In this document: positions 31,645-42,697 of the stretch, piece by piece
Numbering within the stretch: the stretch's first letter is position 1
Layout: each line of letters opens with the position of its first letter
Assembly (NCBI GenBank): GCA_002099365.1
Contig: MSED01000003.1
Span: forward strand, 496,001 to 560,000
Direction of reading: 5' to 3'
Source: Phialophora verrucosa
Taxonomy: Eukaryota; Ascomycota; Eurotiomycetes; Chaetothyriales; Herpotrichiellaceae
Length of the DNA stretch: 64,000 nt
The notes under the pieces: model-generated
The model's database searches: none
The model's input: only the letters and a program-made list of their open reading frames with translations
Told to the model about the DNA's origin: nothing
Made by a program: the position numbers and the translations under genes

Positions 31645-33705
31645 CTAGCAGAGGAACTTGTACACCTTCTTCCACCGCGGCCACCGCCTGCGATCCGCTT
31701 TCTCTTCCGCCACCAGCACGCGGACATTGAACTCCCTCTTTCCTGTAAACAAATCCATATCTCTCGCCATCAAGATGTGTGTTTTCATATATGTCTTGTA
31801 TCCCAAATACATGAGCACGACGATTGGGGCTGCGAGGTATGCCTGGAAGAAATTCACGATTCGATCAGACACCGACATGTGTTGCCAGCCGACAGGGGAG
31901 AACCCGGTCCAGAATTGTGCAATCAGCACGAGCATGTTGAACGTAAAGCCAACCCAAGAGCCGATAATGCCGACGGGGCTGCGAAATGCCAGTTCGTCGA
32001 GAGAATGGCCTTGAAGGGTCCAGGCGTGGCGGAAGCGGATGTGCGCGAGGCAGATGCTCGCCCAGGTCAATATGCTGGACAGGCCGGAGAGGGCGAGCAT
32101 CCAGTTGAATGCGTCTTGTTGTTTTTGTGTCGCTGCCAGGTACCCTAGCATTCCCAGCACGGACGCAATGATAATCGCGTAGAGTGGCCGGCCTTTTCGA
32201 TCGATATACGCGAGGAAGGCGGGCGCTTGGCGCTGTTCTGCGAGTGCCGCGAGGGTTCGTGAACTGCCGTAGATGGCGGAGTTACCGACGCTGAGGACGC
32301 TGATCATGATAACGCAGTTCATGACTGAAGGGAGAACCTCGATGCCGGCATTTTGAATGCTGATGACGAAGGGGGATGCTTTGGCGTCGGCCGAGTTCCT
32401 GCCATTCAAGAGGCGGGGGTCGTCGTAGGGCACAAGGGTACCGACCAGGAGGAGGCTGACTATGTAGAAGAGGGTGATTCGCCAGAAAACCTATTACCTC
32501 AGTGAGACAACCCGGTACGGCCTTGTTCGTGTGCGCTTACCTGTTTGATGGCAGTCGGTAGGGCTTTCCTGGGATTCTCGGTTTCTGCAGCGGCAAGGCC
32601 AACCAGTTCCGTTCCCGCAAAGGCAAATGCTGCTGTCACGAACGTACTACAGAGACCTTTGAAGCCGTTATGGAATGCTCCTGGGTGATGCCATAGTCGA
32701 AACCCAAGGTAGCTGCCATTCGGCCGTCCCGCGGAGTCCACGCCGCCCATAATGTTGATGAGGACTCCAAGAAGACTGCAGATGGGTAAGCACCGCAGGC
32801 GACGCACGTGGATATGAGAGATGGACAAGACGACTCACATATACCCAATGACAGCCGTAACCTTGACAATGCTGAAGAGAAACTCGGCCTCGCCATAACC
32901 TTTAACCCCAAAGAAATTGATCAGCACTATGAGGACCAAAAAGATGGACACCCAGGCAGCATTCAGCGAAATGTTTTGGACCTGCTCTTCTCCATTAATC
33001 AAGTATCGCGAGCCACCCGGCATGACCCATACCCAGTAATCGACCGTGATCGAGGCGCTGACGATCTCCAAGGGCAAGACCGTTAGCCAGTTTAACGCGT
33101 AGTTCCAACCCATTGCGAAGCCCCAGGCGGGGTCCTGAGAGCAATGTTAGACTTCCGGCGCAGTATGGCGAGGCGATGGGCTTACCAGAAACCTGGTCGA
33201 ATACGATGCGAACGAACCGGCTACAGGGAACAACACGGCGCTGGTGATGACAGTCAGCAGAGACAATGGCTTTGTCGGGTGGAAGCCCTTACAGCTCTCC
33301 GAGTGCCTGGACCGTGCAGTACATCATACAGCCCGTCAAAGTAAACGCCAGCAACAATGACGCCGGCCCACCATAAGCCAGCGCCTTCCCGCTACCGACG
33401 AAAAGTCCTGTGCCGATACTCCCACCGATGGCAATCATCTGCAGGTGTCGCCCTTTCAGCCTCCTCAGCAAAGGGGACAGCGCGGTCGCCTGAGCCGCAG
33501 CCTCGGCGTCGTATCCCTTGCCGTCCCCTGCGCTGAACGAGGTCGACCGGGTGACACTCGCATGGGGATCTCGTTTAAAGGACTCGGCCAGGCGGCGTGC
33601 GAAGGTGCGGTGCACATTGTGCATGTCAGCCTCGTAGGCAGAAGGATTTGAGGACGACTCCGGGCTCCAGGCCTTCTTGTCCTCCATATTTTTTCTTCTC
33701 ACCAT
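31645..33705 (-). CDS. Amino-acid permease (GAP1/YAT type) 2
   Basis: Five exons (33705-33293, 33240-33186, 33134-32839, 32775-32541, 32490-31645) encode 614 residues; introns are short (52, 51, 63 and 50 bp) and phases agree (2, 0, 2, 0). The sequence is a classic yeast-type amino-acid transporter: LKGRHLQMIAIGGSIGTGLF, VGSGKALAYGGPASLLLAFT, FPVAGSFASYSTRFL (exon 2), PAWGFAMGWNYALNWLTVLP, LEIVSASITVDYW, TAAFAFAGTELVGLAAAETE and VGNSAIYGSSRTLAALAEQR. The N-terminal tail is about 80 residues. A second ATG at 33687 would shorten it by six. Two GATAAG sites about 320-350 bp upstream suggest nitrogen control (see separate entry). Confidence 0.94.
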
Positions 33706-34446
33706 TCGGCAGCATAGGAGATCCGAAGGGACCTGGTTGCTGGGTGAGGTAACGGCTCGAAAGCTTGAAGGCGAAGCGCTGCCAAGGTCTTGGTCATGAC
33801 AGCGGGGATGGAATGAGGAGAGTCGATATCGTCAACTGCGGTGCGAATAGACTCATCGTAAGGTGAAGCGCGTTGAAGGAGCAGGGGGGTAGCGCGGTCC
33901 TCCCGGGGTTGCGTGTGTGTAACGTGTGAAGAGAAGACGAGAAGCGCACGCTGTCGAGGATGAGGCAGGGCTCGTCGGCTCTCGTCCAATCGACTATCTA
34001 TCTATCGGCCCATCAGCCACCAGATAAGGCTGTGAGGCAAACCAGACCCACAGATAAGGAAAGGGCTCAAGGACAAGAGTACGAGGTACTCGGTAGAAGT
34101 GTGGTGGCATAGAGCCGCAGCCTCTTCTAGTTTACTTCGCAATGAAGTGCACCAGTTACTCGCTGGTCAAAAATCGCAGTTATTAAATGCTATATACAAG
34201 AAGACTCCAAAGCCATCCCTCCTTTTCTACCATCATTAGGTTCATCATAGTGCAACACGCGGAGCAATCCGGACACAGGCTGTCGACAGTCCTCTGTCTT
34301 TTCCAGCTCTGCTTCAATTGAGGATATGCAGCGGTCGTCATGATCGTAAATCCAGCACTTCATTTTCTTTGACTTGACGTCGCTGTCATCCACTGTGTAA
34401 GGTCGTCGACGTCATCACAATATCATGAGTGCCCGATGCTTGTGGA
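33706..34446. other. Intergenic, permease 2 promoter
   Basis: Contains the paired GATAAG sites described separately and, near 34446, the 3' flank of the hypothetical gene. No coding signal. Confidence 0.55.
34023..34058 (-). promoter_or_regulatory. Paired GATAAG sites (candidate AreA/NIT2 sites) upstream of permease 2
   Basis: GATAAG occurs at 34023-34028 and 34053-34058, 30 bp apart and about 320-350 bp before the permease 2 start. Fungal nitrogen regulators of the AreA/NIT2 type bind HGATAR, often as pairs, in promoters of amino-acid permease genes. The sites are seen directly; their use is inferred. Confidence 0.45.
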
Positions 34447-35739
34447 TCAAGTTGGATCCTTGCCGCCATCGCCGTCGTCCCTACTTGATGATGATGTCAA
34501 CTCCGGTTCCGGGTCTCGTAAGTCTGTGGACGATGAATGCGCCGGCGATGCAGGGCCTAGTTCGGACACGTCGACCGTCGCAGCACTATCCAGCTCTCCA
34601 TCGACGTCCCTGGGCTTGACTTCCGTGCTCGTCGGTTCCTTGACATCACGCGAGCTTAACCCTCGCTGCAAGGCCAGCCGTTGAGCAGCCTCGCGTTTTT
34701 GCTCTATCTCAAGTTCTTCCTCGTGCGCAATTCGTTCTTCCTCACGCTGGAGGTCCACTAATGTTGGTGGGTCAGGGTGCTCTTCGATCACGTTGGGCGA
34801 CAAGGCTGCCAGACTCTTCGATGAGGGCGACCTTTGGCTACTCTTGCCGCTTGGGCTTCTTAGGGACTTTGAAGATACTGTTTGGGTGGAGTTGCGAGAC
34901 ACTCCCGGACGCTTGCCGCTCGGCGTCCTAGGCTTACCACTGCTCTGATCTTCCGCGGACCCTTGGTTGGTGTTTCGCCGGCTGAGCATGACGGCGAAAG
35001 AGTCATCGAGCGGCTGCGCGTCTTCATATTCTTCTTCATCGCTCATGATCAAATCCCCCCTCGAGCTCAGAGAGTTGGTCGTCGATCTCGAAGCGGCAGT
35101 ATCGCTCCGCTGACGACCGTGGCCCTTTCTCCATGTCCCATTGTCTTCTTCGGTCTCTTCTATCAGTGGTTCGCTCTCGGCGTCTCGCACTCGAGTACCG
35201 CCGGGATTCTCTTGTAAATCTGCAGCTGAAGGCTTATAGCGCAATTTCCGCGCGCCAATCCTCCATGGCAGTCGTTCCAGGAACCCCAAGTATGATGAGC
35301 CTGGTATGATGGTGGGGTCCTGCTCTGATTCTGGCTGAATTCCAGAAGGCTTTCGTCTCCCCCTTGAGCCATAGCTCATCGCCCGTTGTTTCCTCGGCTG
35401 CCGCGGCTGCGAACCACGACCGGCTAGGAGACTGTCCAATTCATCATCGCCCCAGCCAAGGGCGCCATCGCCAAGCGCTTCCTCGTCGTCCCAGGCATTG
35501 TAGAAGTCAAAATTATACTCAGCTCTTCCGCGCGATCGACCTCTCTTCCGCCGCAGGCTGGCTTCCCGGTTCGGGAAGCAAGGTGCAGTGCATGAATAGA
35601 CACACGACTTGAGGCCTTCTAGACATGGATCAACGTAGAGTTGCGTGAACGTGTAGATGTTCTCTTGAGCGGCCTGATTTGCGGACTCGAGGTTGTGAGA
35701 GATGTTGTGGAGAGTCTGACGAAACTCAGGGTTGTTCAT
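34447..35739 (-). CDS. Conserved fungal hypothetical protein, 430 aa
   Basis: Intronless. The N-terminus (MNNPEFRQTLHNISHNLESA) followed by a Cys-containing LKSCVYSCTAPCFP segment looks like a small ordered part. Two further stretches look conserved: YNFDFYNAWDDEEALGDGAL, then GWGDDELDSLLAG, and GSSYLGFLERLPWRIGARKL. The C-terminal half is Ser/Arg/Glu-rich with SPSGK/SPSSK repeats and a probable coiled coil (LQREEERIAHEEELEIEQKR). The SP- and RRNT-type motifs suggest phosphorylation. I recognise no named family; the pattern is typical of a Pezizomycotina-specific regulatory protein. Function unknown. Confidence 0.8.
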   Translation of the reverse strand: MNNPEFRQTLHNISHNLESANQAAQENIYTFTQLYVDPCLEGLKSCVYSCTAPCFPNREASLRRKRGRSRGRAEYNFDFYNAWDDEEALGDGALGWGDDELDSLLAGRGSQPRQPRKQRAMSYGSRGRRKPSGIQPESEQDPTIIPGSSYLGFLERLPWRIGARKLRYKPSAADLQENPGGTRVRDAESEPLIEETEEDNGTWRKGHGRQRSDTAASRSTTNSLSSRGDLIMSDEEEYEDAQPLDDSFAVMLSRRNTNQGSAEDQSSGKPRTPSGKRPGVSRNSTQTVSSKSLRSPSGKSSQRSPSSKSLAALSPNVIEEHPDPPTLVDLQREEERIAHEEELEIEQKREAAQRLALQRGLSSRDVKEPTSTEVKPRDVDGELDSAATVDVSELGPASPAHSSSTDLRDPEPELTSSSSRDDGDGGKDPT

Positions 35740-36136
35740 GTTGGGTATGCGGCTGCGACCCCTTCAGGTCACGAGAGGGTGAGGTAGCGTAATGAACCTG
35801 GACAACCGCGCCGAACGTGTGCGCAGTGGACTCCTAATTGCCATTCTCAAGTCACAGTGCTGTGAATGTCCAATGCGACCAGTTGCACAGAAGTCTGGGG
35901 GACGACAAGAGGCTGGCTGGGGGCCGGCACTACTCGTAGATTTTACCGGCCCCGGGTCCACGTGCTCCAGATTTCGGCAATACTGTTTATCCGATGCGGC
36001 GGTCAGTGCGCGCCCCTCACGCCTCACTTTCCTGCAGAACAAAGTCCAGCTGATCATCTGTGGTTCGATCTTTCTCCTTCACTTCTACCTCACCTCTTCC
36101 GCACTTCACCCTTGATCCTCGAGATTCGCTCCTGAC
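35740..36136. other. Bidirectional promoter, hypothetical gene / methyltransferase
   Basis: A 397-bp region between divergent starts. No specific element claimed. Confidence 0.5.
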
Positions 36137-37258
36137 ATGGTGCATTACATCCGCTTCCTGCGCACGCCGCAGTGCGATGTAAGCAGGAAGACAGTCGATG
36201 TCTCTGCAGTGGTCGCCGTGCAAACGGACCTCAGTGACGCGTTGCTCAGCCAGGACATTGTCCTGAATGCAGATGTGGTAGAGGCCAACGGCACCTTTAA
36301 AATCCTTCATTCGCAATCATTTCAATGGCAGGCTACGTCAAGAGCACTCAAAATCACTATTCAATGTCCCGGCAAGTATACGTCGTGGCCTGTCAGGCTG
36401 CATGTGACTTCTGGGGAAACTCAATCCGCCGCCAAACTGTCAGAGATCCCAGAGATTCTTGACGTCTGGAGTTGTGAATTTCTTCTGTCTGACAAGCAGC
36501 GGTCGGAGCCCATTGTCGAGCGACGTCTATCGCTCTCGAGTAACACAACTGCGCGGATATGGGAGGACATCGGCGAGAGCATGGCGAGGCATATCTGGTA
36601 GTTCTCCCCTTCCCCAACCCTGATGTCACTGACGCACGACCAAAGGGACGCGAGCTTAGGATTTGTGATGTATTTCGCACGAGGACTGTCTCCCTCACCT
36701 CCAAGTGGTGTAGCCACATTAGCAGCTTTGGTCAAGTCCAGCAAGGTAAGAAAACTCAAGGTGCTGGAACTGGGCGCTGGATGTGGCGTCGTCGGCATTG
36801 CTTTCGCACAGCTTGTCAAGTGTGACATGTACCTCACCGACTTGGAGGATGCTCAAGGAGTGTTGGCGAAGAACATTCGCTGTGCTTCGTTAATGGCGGG
36901 ATCTACACTTCAAGCAGAGATTTTGGACTGGGCTTCATGCCTTGAGGATAGCTCGAATCCCAATTTCGATCTCATATTGGTTTCTGATTGCATTTACAAT
37001 CCGGACAGCAGTGTGCATCTGGTAGAGATCCTGAGACAACTGGCTGCTCGTGCACCCAACACCCTCATCTTGGTGGGTTTCAAACGACGGCACGAGGCCG
37101 ACACAGTTTTCTTCGACCGCATGCGAGAGACGAAATTCGACATAGTGGAAAGCACCACTATTCCGCTTCCTCACCGGCCCACTGATTACGACACCGACAC
37201 GCCGGCTACTGAGTTCTACACCTATAGGCATCGACTGCGGTCTGATCCTCCTCGATAA
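36137..37258 (+). CDS. Seven-beta-strand methyltransferase (METTL21/PF10294-like)
   Basis: Exons 36137-36597 and 36646-37258, with a 48-bp intron (gtagtt...aag), give 357 residues. The C-terminal half is an AdoMet-dependent methyltransferase with motif I KVLELGAGCGVVGI, an acidic post-I segment (DMYLTDLEDAQGVL), and the DCIYNPDS motif after NFDLILVSDCIY, characteristic of the protein-lysine methyltransferase group. The N-terminal about 150 residues are an extension that precedes the family core (DASLGFVMYFA). Likely substrate is a protein lysine, by family; which protein is unknown. The junction restores IWDASLGFVMYF. Confidence 0.86.
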
Positions 37259-38151
37259 CAGGGAGCACTGTGTTTACCACTGATCTCAGAGAATCACCGT
37301 GTCTCATCGTCGATGGTATATGCCAAAAACCCTCGGTTCCTCACATGCAGACGGAAAGCACCGATTCTTCCGAGTCACGTGCCTCGATGGAAAATGCCGC
37401 ACGCACATGGGAAATTTCTGGATCAGAGTTGCAATGATCCAGCCTGGCGAAAACGGGAACGGAGACCTTGCAAGAAGCAGCACCGGCAAATGACATACGC
37501 CGATGACAACTCAGCTAGCGCTGATTCACCGACTTTGAGTCACTCACTCAATTCTTGCAATTCTGAGGTCACTGAAGGTTGAGTTTTTCTAGGCGCCGCC
37601 TCCACCAGCGACAACCCGGCACGATCCACCTTTGCCCCCCACCAACGTGTCGTGGTGAATTGCGACAAAATTCCCCGGTCGGCAACGAAACACACGAAAT
37701 CGAATATTTTCCACCACTTCACTTCCTTTCAACCTTACTTTGTCACCACGGCTCAGCCTCAAACAACCTCCCGCGTCTGAACGATACTCTACCAGCTGGA
37801 AACTTTTTCGATCTGCCTTTGGTAGCCCAAAGGCACCCAATACCACGGCCTCGACATCTTTCGCCCTCCGCCATCAAACTGCATCTGCTTCAAAACATCG
37901 ACATATCCTCAATACACGCCCTCCTCCTGCTGAAGCTCAACATTGTAACACCGCTTTCGTCTTTTCCGCTTGAAAACCCCCTTCACAATTCCCCTCAATT
38001 TCAGCTGCCGCATAGGTCGCCACTCGAGGTTCTTCCTCCTCGCGAGGGAGAGTCGCTGAGGCAAAGCCAACGTCCGATAGGGTCGGAATCCAGAAAACCT
38101 CCCTAACACCCGCCTAAAATCCATCACTAAATCATCAGCACAACCATTTGC
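37259..38151. other. Intergenic, long ornithine decarboxylase promoter/leader
   Basis: A 0.9-kb region upstream of ornithine decarboxylase. The last 500 bp is pyrimidine-rich on the plus strand and probably holds a long leader. Fungal ODC genes are often under polyamine feedback; no antizyme-type element is visible here. Confidence 0.5.
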
Positions 38152-39526
38152 ATGGTTATGGCACCTTCTGCAATCGCCATTGATCAGCCAGATACTACCA
38201 CTACTTTGACTGACACCCAAATCGATAAAATCGATTGTCCTGATATCAATCATGGCGTTGATTCTGACGTGACTGGCTTTGCCTCAAAGGCTCTTATTCA
38301 AAAAGTCCTCAAGGAGCAAATTGCTCGCATCAACGTGGACACTTGCGAACCCGGCGAGGAGGATGCCTTCTACGTGGCGGATCTCGGAGAAGTCTACCGC
38401 CAGCATCTACGCTGGAAAATGAACTTGGGCCGCGTCAAGCCGTTCTATGGTGGGTGTCAGAGGCCAATCGTCGTTCACTTAATGAGCTAACTGGTTTGAA
38501 GCGGTCAAATGCAACCCGGACAAGGAAGTTCTCCGCCTGCTGGCCAAATTGGGCACCGGTTTTGATTGTGCGTCCAAGGCTGAGATCGACTTGGTGCTCA
38601 GCCTTGGCGTTCCGCCTAGCCGCATCATCTATGCCCAACCGTGCAAGACGAAGTCCTACCTACGCCACGCGCAGAAGGTCGGCGTCACGCTCATGACCTT
38701 TGATAACACCGACGAACTGTGCAAGATCAAGGACTGCTACCCCGATGCCGAACTCGTCCTTCGCATCTTGACCGACGACTCGGCCAGCGCTTGCCGTTTG
38801 AGCACAAAATACGGCGCCAGCTTGGACTATGCAGAAGAATTACTTCATCTTGTGAGGCAGTTCAACTTGAACCTCGTCGGTGTCAGTTTTCACATCGGCT
38901 CAGGCGCCAGCGACCCCAACTCCTTCGGCAAGGCTGTCAAGGACGCACGCGACGTCTTCGACCAGGCAGCGTCACTGGGCTTCGATCTCAAATTGCTCGA
39001 CGTTGGGGGTGGCTTCGTGGATGAAACCTTTGAGACTTTTGCTGGAAACCTGACCGAAGCTCTGGAGGAGCATTTCCCCGCCAATGTGCGTATCATTGGT
39101 GAACCCGGCCGATACTACGCCTCCAATGCCTTTACCTTGGCCGCGAACGTGATTGCTCGACGAGAGGTCGCAGTTGATCGTGACGGAGGCAAGGGATACA
39201 TGCTCTACCTGAACGACGGTGTTTACGGCAACTTCTCCAACATCATCTTCGACCATCAACATCCTGTTCCACAGGTCCTCGCGCGATCGACTGGCAACGA
39301 ACTCCCGATAGAATACTCGATCTGGGGCCCAACCTGTGATGGCATCGATGTCATCACAGACCGGTACTTCCTCCCTGGCGTAGTCGAGGTTGGCGACTGG
39401 CTGTTCTTCGAGAACATGGGCGCGTACACGAAGTGCTCGGCCACCAGATTCAATGGATTCAGTGATGATCACGAGGTCATCTACATTTCCAGCGAGCCTG
39501 GTGCCTCTGCATTACTAGGGTATTAA
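38152..39526 (+). CDS. Ornithine decarboxylase
   Basis: Exons 38152-38449 and 38502-39526, with a 52-bp intron, encode 440 residues. The PLP enzyme converts ornithine to putrescine, the first committed step of polyamine synthesis. The intron splits the codon for Ala of AVKCNPD, so the PLP-binding Lys102 lies just after the junction. Other marks are TGFDCASKAEID, the ILTDDSASACRL loop, SFHIGSGASDPNSF, the GGGFVDETFETFA loop, GEPGRYYA and the active-site Cys378 in GPTCDGIDV. FDNTDELCKIKD is also present. A second ATG is at 38158. The gene is convergent with the Dsl1/ZW10 gene. Confidence 0.97.
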
Positions 39527-39961
39527 AGACGGAATATGTCCTTGCGGCCGCGGCAAGGATCAAAGGGGAAGGGGAATACCGAGTTTTTCGGTCAGAGACC
39601 AGATGCAACGGTGGAGACTCTCCTTGATGTTATCACACGCTCATTTGCAACGGAACTCCTCCGATAGATCGGATGGGGGCAACACTCCAAGACCAAACAC
39701 CTAGAAAGACACAGACCGAAGATAGAGACAGTTCCACGCCTCTGCTATGGCAACAGCAATAGCGATAGAATAAAAGACGGCCAGTCAGTCACGCTGTCTG
39801 CCGGCTTGACCTCTTACGTCCGTCTAGTGCAAGAACGTTTCGCTGATTGTCAACGTCAATCTCACTTTCCACAGCGACCACAATTCATGACGTTTCATCG
39901 GTTCAAATTCGTAACCCTATGCTCTGCAGTTCGGATCCTTTTACACACCTGAATCTTCTCC
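39527..39961. other. Convergent intergenic region (ODC / Dsl1)
   Basis: A 435-bp stretch between converging 3' ends. No coding or RNA feature was recognised. Confidence 0.55.
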
Positions 39962-42481
39962 TCACCGCGATGTTCGACTCCCTTTGATCGCCGCAATGGC
40001 GCTCCGCCTATGCGCACTTTCCGCAAACAGGGCCTTGATCAAATCCACTACTTCGTCCGCGCTGTACTCTAGACTCAGTTCGCCTTCCGTCCAGAGGTAC
40101 TTGATGTCCACGAGCGAACTCTCTAGAATATTGATGAGGTATTGGAAACGCAACCAGTTAGAAACGTAGACCGCCGTCATTGGGATGGGTTCTTGTGGAG
40201 TGCCTTCCTGATGGCTGGAGGTGGATGGAGGCGTCGACAGGAAGAGGTCTTCCAACGTGGCGATTTGTTGGCAAAACGCAGTGAGACGTTGGGATTCCGG
40301 CTCCGAAATGTCGTCCATCTCTTCGATCGAGGAGATGACTTTGGATACCACCATCGTGACTAGCGAGCCGAGACTTTGCATCAGCGCGGACGTCGAGAGA
40401 ATGGGTTTCCATAGCGCATGGAGTGTGCGTATTCGATCGACGACCGAGGACACGGCATTCTCAATTTCCTGCGAATAGGGGAATTGCGTGCACGAGGTAA
40501 AGCCCTGGGCTCCCTCCAGGAGATCCCAAACGATTATACGCTGGGTTTCCATTTCCTTAGAGTACGCTATCTTGGCGAATTTCTCCATGGCTTTGATGTC
40601 AGATTCTATGCTACCCATGCCTGGTGGGATGCTAATATCGCGTAGTCGTTCAGCGATGTAGAGGGAATCGTTATAGCGGTGGAGATCTGTCAGGGTGGCA
40701 GAGGCGCCGTAGTAGCTCGGTGCTGTAGCCCGGAACATGGCCAGTGCCAAGGTGGGTAGAGCCAGCAGACCTCTAGATGCCGAGGTGCAGTCGAGACTCT
40801 TGTGCTGGGTGTCGCGGATGGTTTGAGCGTCGGAGAGATCCCTGCCGATGATCTCGACGAGGTGGTCGGGGATCTCGCTGATGCTATAAACTTCAGTCAG
40901 AGTAACCTCCTGCTCGGTCTCGTTGGGTGGTTTCGCTCCATTTGGTGCCTTGGGTTCTTCTTTGGATGTCGGTTGTGATTTCATTTCTGTGACAGGGCTC
41001 TCGTCGCCCCAGCCCCAAGCATCTCCAGCATCATCGTCGTCGGCGTCTGCTATTTGGCCATCGTGAGCGTCTACTTTCTGTTCATTCTCTTCTTCGTCAT
41101 CGAACCCCCAGCCTTCTGCGTCATCCTCCTCGGTGTTATTTGTCGTAGCAATTATCGCAGTCTCTTTGGTCTTTGTGTCTTCGTCCCAGTTTGCATCCCA
41201 GTCATCAGACCCGCCTTCGACGCTTGTATGCTCTCCTGCGGCTGTTGATACCATCTGTCGCTCCACGCGTTCGACCTGGCGCAAATTTCCCCGAGCCGAA
41301 GCGAATGCTTTCCTTACGGCATCCAGGGTGGCAGCCTTGCGCTTGTTCAGCCAAGCCCGTTGTATATCCTCGGTCCAATCTTGAAGCTGCCCTTGCCCTT
41401 CCCATTGAGACGATTTCAGGTTGTCCAAGATGCTGTTTACTCTCTGTTTAAGTCGGTCGAGATCGTCCAGCATTGTGAGTTCAGTAGGAAGTTCAGGATT
41501 CAGCCAATCACAAACCAAAACGTCCATCAAGTCGGGAAGTAGTGCTTTGGCTGTGGCATCTTGCACAGTCTTGGACAGAGAACCGCGAAGGAAGTGGAGA
41601 AAATCGAGTGTAAAATCGAGGACCAGATCTAGAGACGGGAGGCGGGCATCGAGTTCGATGTTAAAGGCACTCTGCTCGACGTGGTAAGCCGACAACTTCA
41701 ACCGCGCAGACCGGCGTAAAGGATGGACAGTCAGAGATCTGAGCTTGTCCGTCAGAGGCTCAATGGAGTCTTGGCCATCACCAAGACTGTCAAGAGCTCG
41801 TAGAATGGCATCAGAATTAAGCGCATGGTGATCAAGCTCATTCGATGGAACCTCAAGACTCCCCCTCTGATGGTCTCTGCGAACCAGGATCTGTTGACTG
41901 AGTTTTTGTTCTAGCTGGAAGCGAGCTTTGAGCCGGAACTCGTCCTTAAGATCCCGTATTATGGTTGTCGTTCTAGACTTTAAATTGGTTGTCGAGTTCT
42001 TGTCCAGCTCTTGCAGTTTCGTAGCAGCTGCGCAGGGGTCATCGCGGGCGAGGCATTGCTCAACGTCTCTCAAAGACTGTGTAGCCAGAGAAACGTTCAG
42101 CAGCTCGTGATTCAGGGAGTTGGTGAAACTAATTTCTGTCTCGAGGAGGTCAACTTTGCGTTGGTAGTCGGTGGCTTGGTCTCTCAGGGTTTGGAATTGC
42201 TGATGCTCCTCGACGATGCGTTTAGATTCGACTTTGCAGCGGGCAATGTCCTCTTGGACCTTCTTAGCCTGGGCAATCCATGCATCAACGTTGCCTGCCT
42301 CCTCTTTGCTGTCGGCTTTGATCTCGTCATTGAGGCCCTGCCGAGTTCTAGAGATCTGGGCGAGGAGCGCGGAGATAGTCTGAGAGGACAGATCAGACGT
42401 CAAGAGTTGCTCCGACTGTGGGAAACTGCCATCGACAATCGCGTCGCATAAAGAAGCCGCAGCTTCTGTGTCATCAGGCAT
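39962..42481 (-). CDS. ZW10/Dsl1-type vesicle-tether or kinetochore protein
   Basis: Intronless, 839 residues. Zw10/Dsl1 is the central subunit of the Dsl1 tethering complex at the ER, which captures COPI vesicles; animal ZW10 also works in the RZZ kinetochore complex. The N-terminal third is coiled coil (ISRTRQGLNDEIKADSKEEA...VDLLETEISFTNSLNHELL). The middle has helical Zw10 domain text, e.g. LPDLMDVLVCDWLNPELPTE. Around 41.0-41.2 kb lies an acidic, Trp-containing linker: DDWDANWDED, AEGWGFDDEE and DAWGWGDES. The corresponding lasso in yeast Dsl1 carries acidic-Trp COPI-binding motifs. The C-terminal part (LLFATAPSYYGASATL..., NWLRFQYLINILESSLVDIK) is helical. COPI binding is inferred. Confidence 0.85.
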   Translation of the reverse strand: MPDDTEAAASLCDAIVDGSFPQSEQLLTSDLSSQTISALLAQISRTRQGLNDEIKADSKEEAGNVDAWIAQAKKVQEDIARCKVESKRIVEEHQQFQTLRDQATDYQRKVDLLETEISFTNSLNHELLNVSLATQSLRDVEQCLARDDPCAAATKLQELDKNSTTNLKSRTTTIIRDLKDEFRLKARFQLEQKLSQQILVRRDHQRGSLEVPSNELDHHALNSDAILRALDSLGDGQDSIEPLTDKLRSLTVHPLRRSARLKLSAYHVEQSAFNIELDARLPSLDLVLDFTLDFLHFLRGSLSKTVQDATAKALLPDLMDVLVCDWLNPELPTELTMLDDLDRLKQRVNSILDNLKSSQWEGQGQLQDWTEDIQRAWLNKRKAATLDAVRKAFASARGNLRQVERVERQMVSTAAGEHTSVEGGSDDWDANWDEDTKTKETAIIATTNNTEEDDAEGWGFDDEEENEQKVDAHDGQIADADDDDAGDAWGWGDESPVTEMKSQPTSKEEPKAPNGAKPPNETEQEVTLTEVYSISEIPDHLVEIIGRDLSDAQTIRDTQHKSLDCTSASRGLLALPTLALAMFRATAPSYYGASATLTDLHRYNDSLYIAERLRDISIPPGMGSIESDIKAMEKFAKIAYSKEMETQRIIVWDLLEGAQGFTSCTQFPYSQEIENAVSSVVDRIRTLHALWKPILSTSALMQSLGSLVTMVVSKVISSIEEMDDISEPESQRLTAFCQQIATLEDLFLSTPPSTSSHQEGTPQEPIPMTAVYVSNWLRFQYLINILESSLVDIKYLWTEGELSLEYSADEVVDLIKALFAESAHRRSAIAAIKGSRTSR

Positions 42482-42697
42482 GACTTCCTCGGTTCCGGCC
42501 AGTCATTTCCGGTGGACGCTGGTGTCGGCGACGTGACATCGAATGTCGTCGACACATACTGCCTGCTGGTCTGTATGCTCCGCCGGAAATTATGCGGAGA
42601 AAAAGTATCCCGGCGAAAGACGAATTGTTCTTGCAGATTTTCAGATCTTCACAGCCGCCCACTTTGCGGTTGAGGCGACACGACGCGGGTATTCATA
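42482..42697. promoter_or_regulatory. Compact bidirectional promoter (Dsl1 / YTM1)
   Basis: Only 216 bp separate two divergent start codons, one of the shortest divergent spacings in the window. No specific element claimed. Confidence 0.5.

Noticed and set aside
39890..39925. tRNA-like B-box (ggttcaaattcg)
   Set aside because: No matching A-box or cloverleaf pairing could be built around it.
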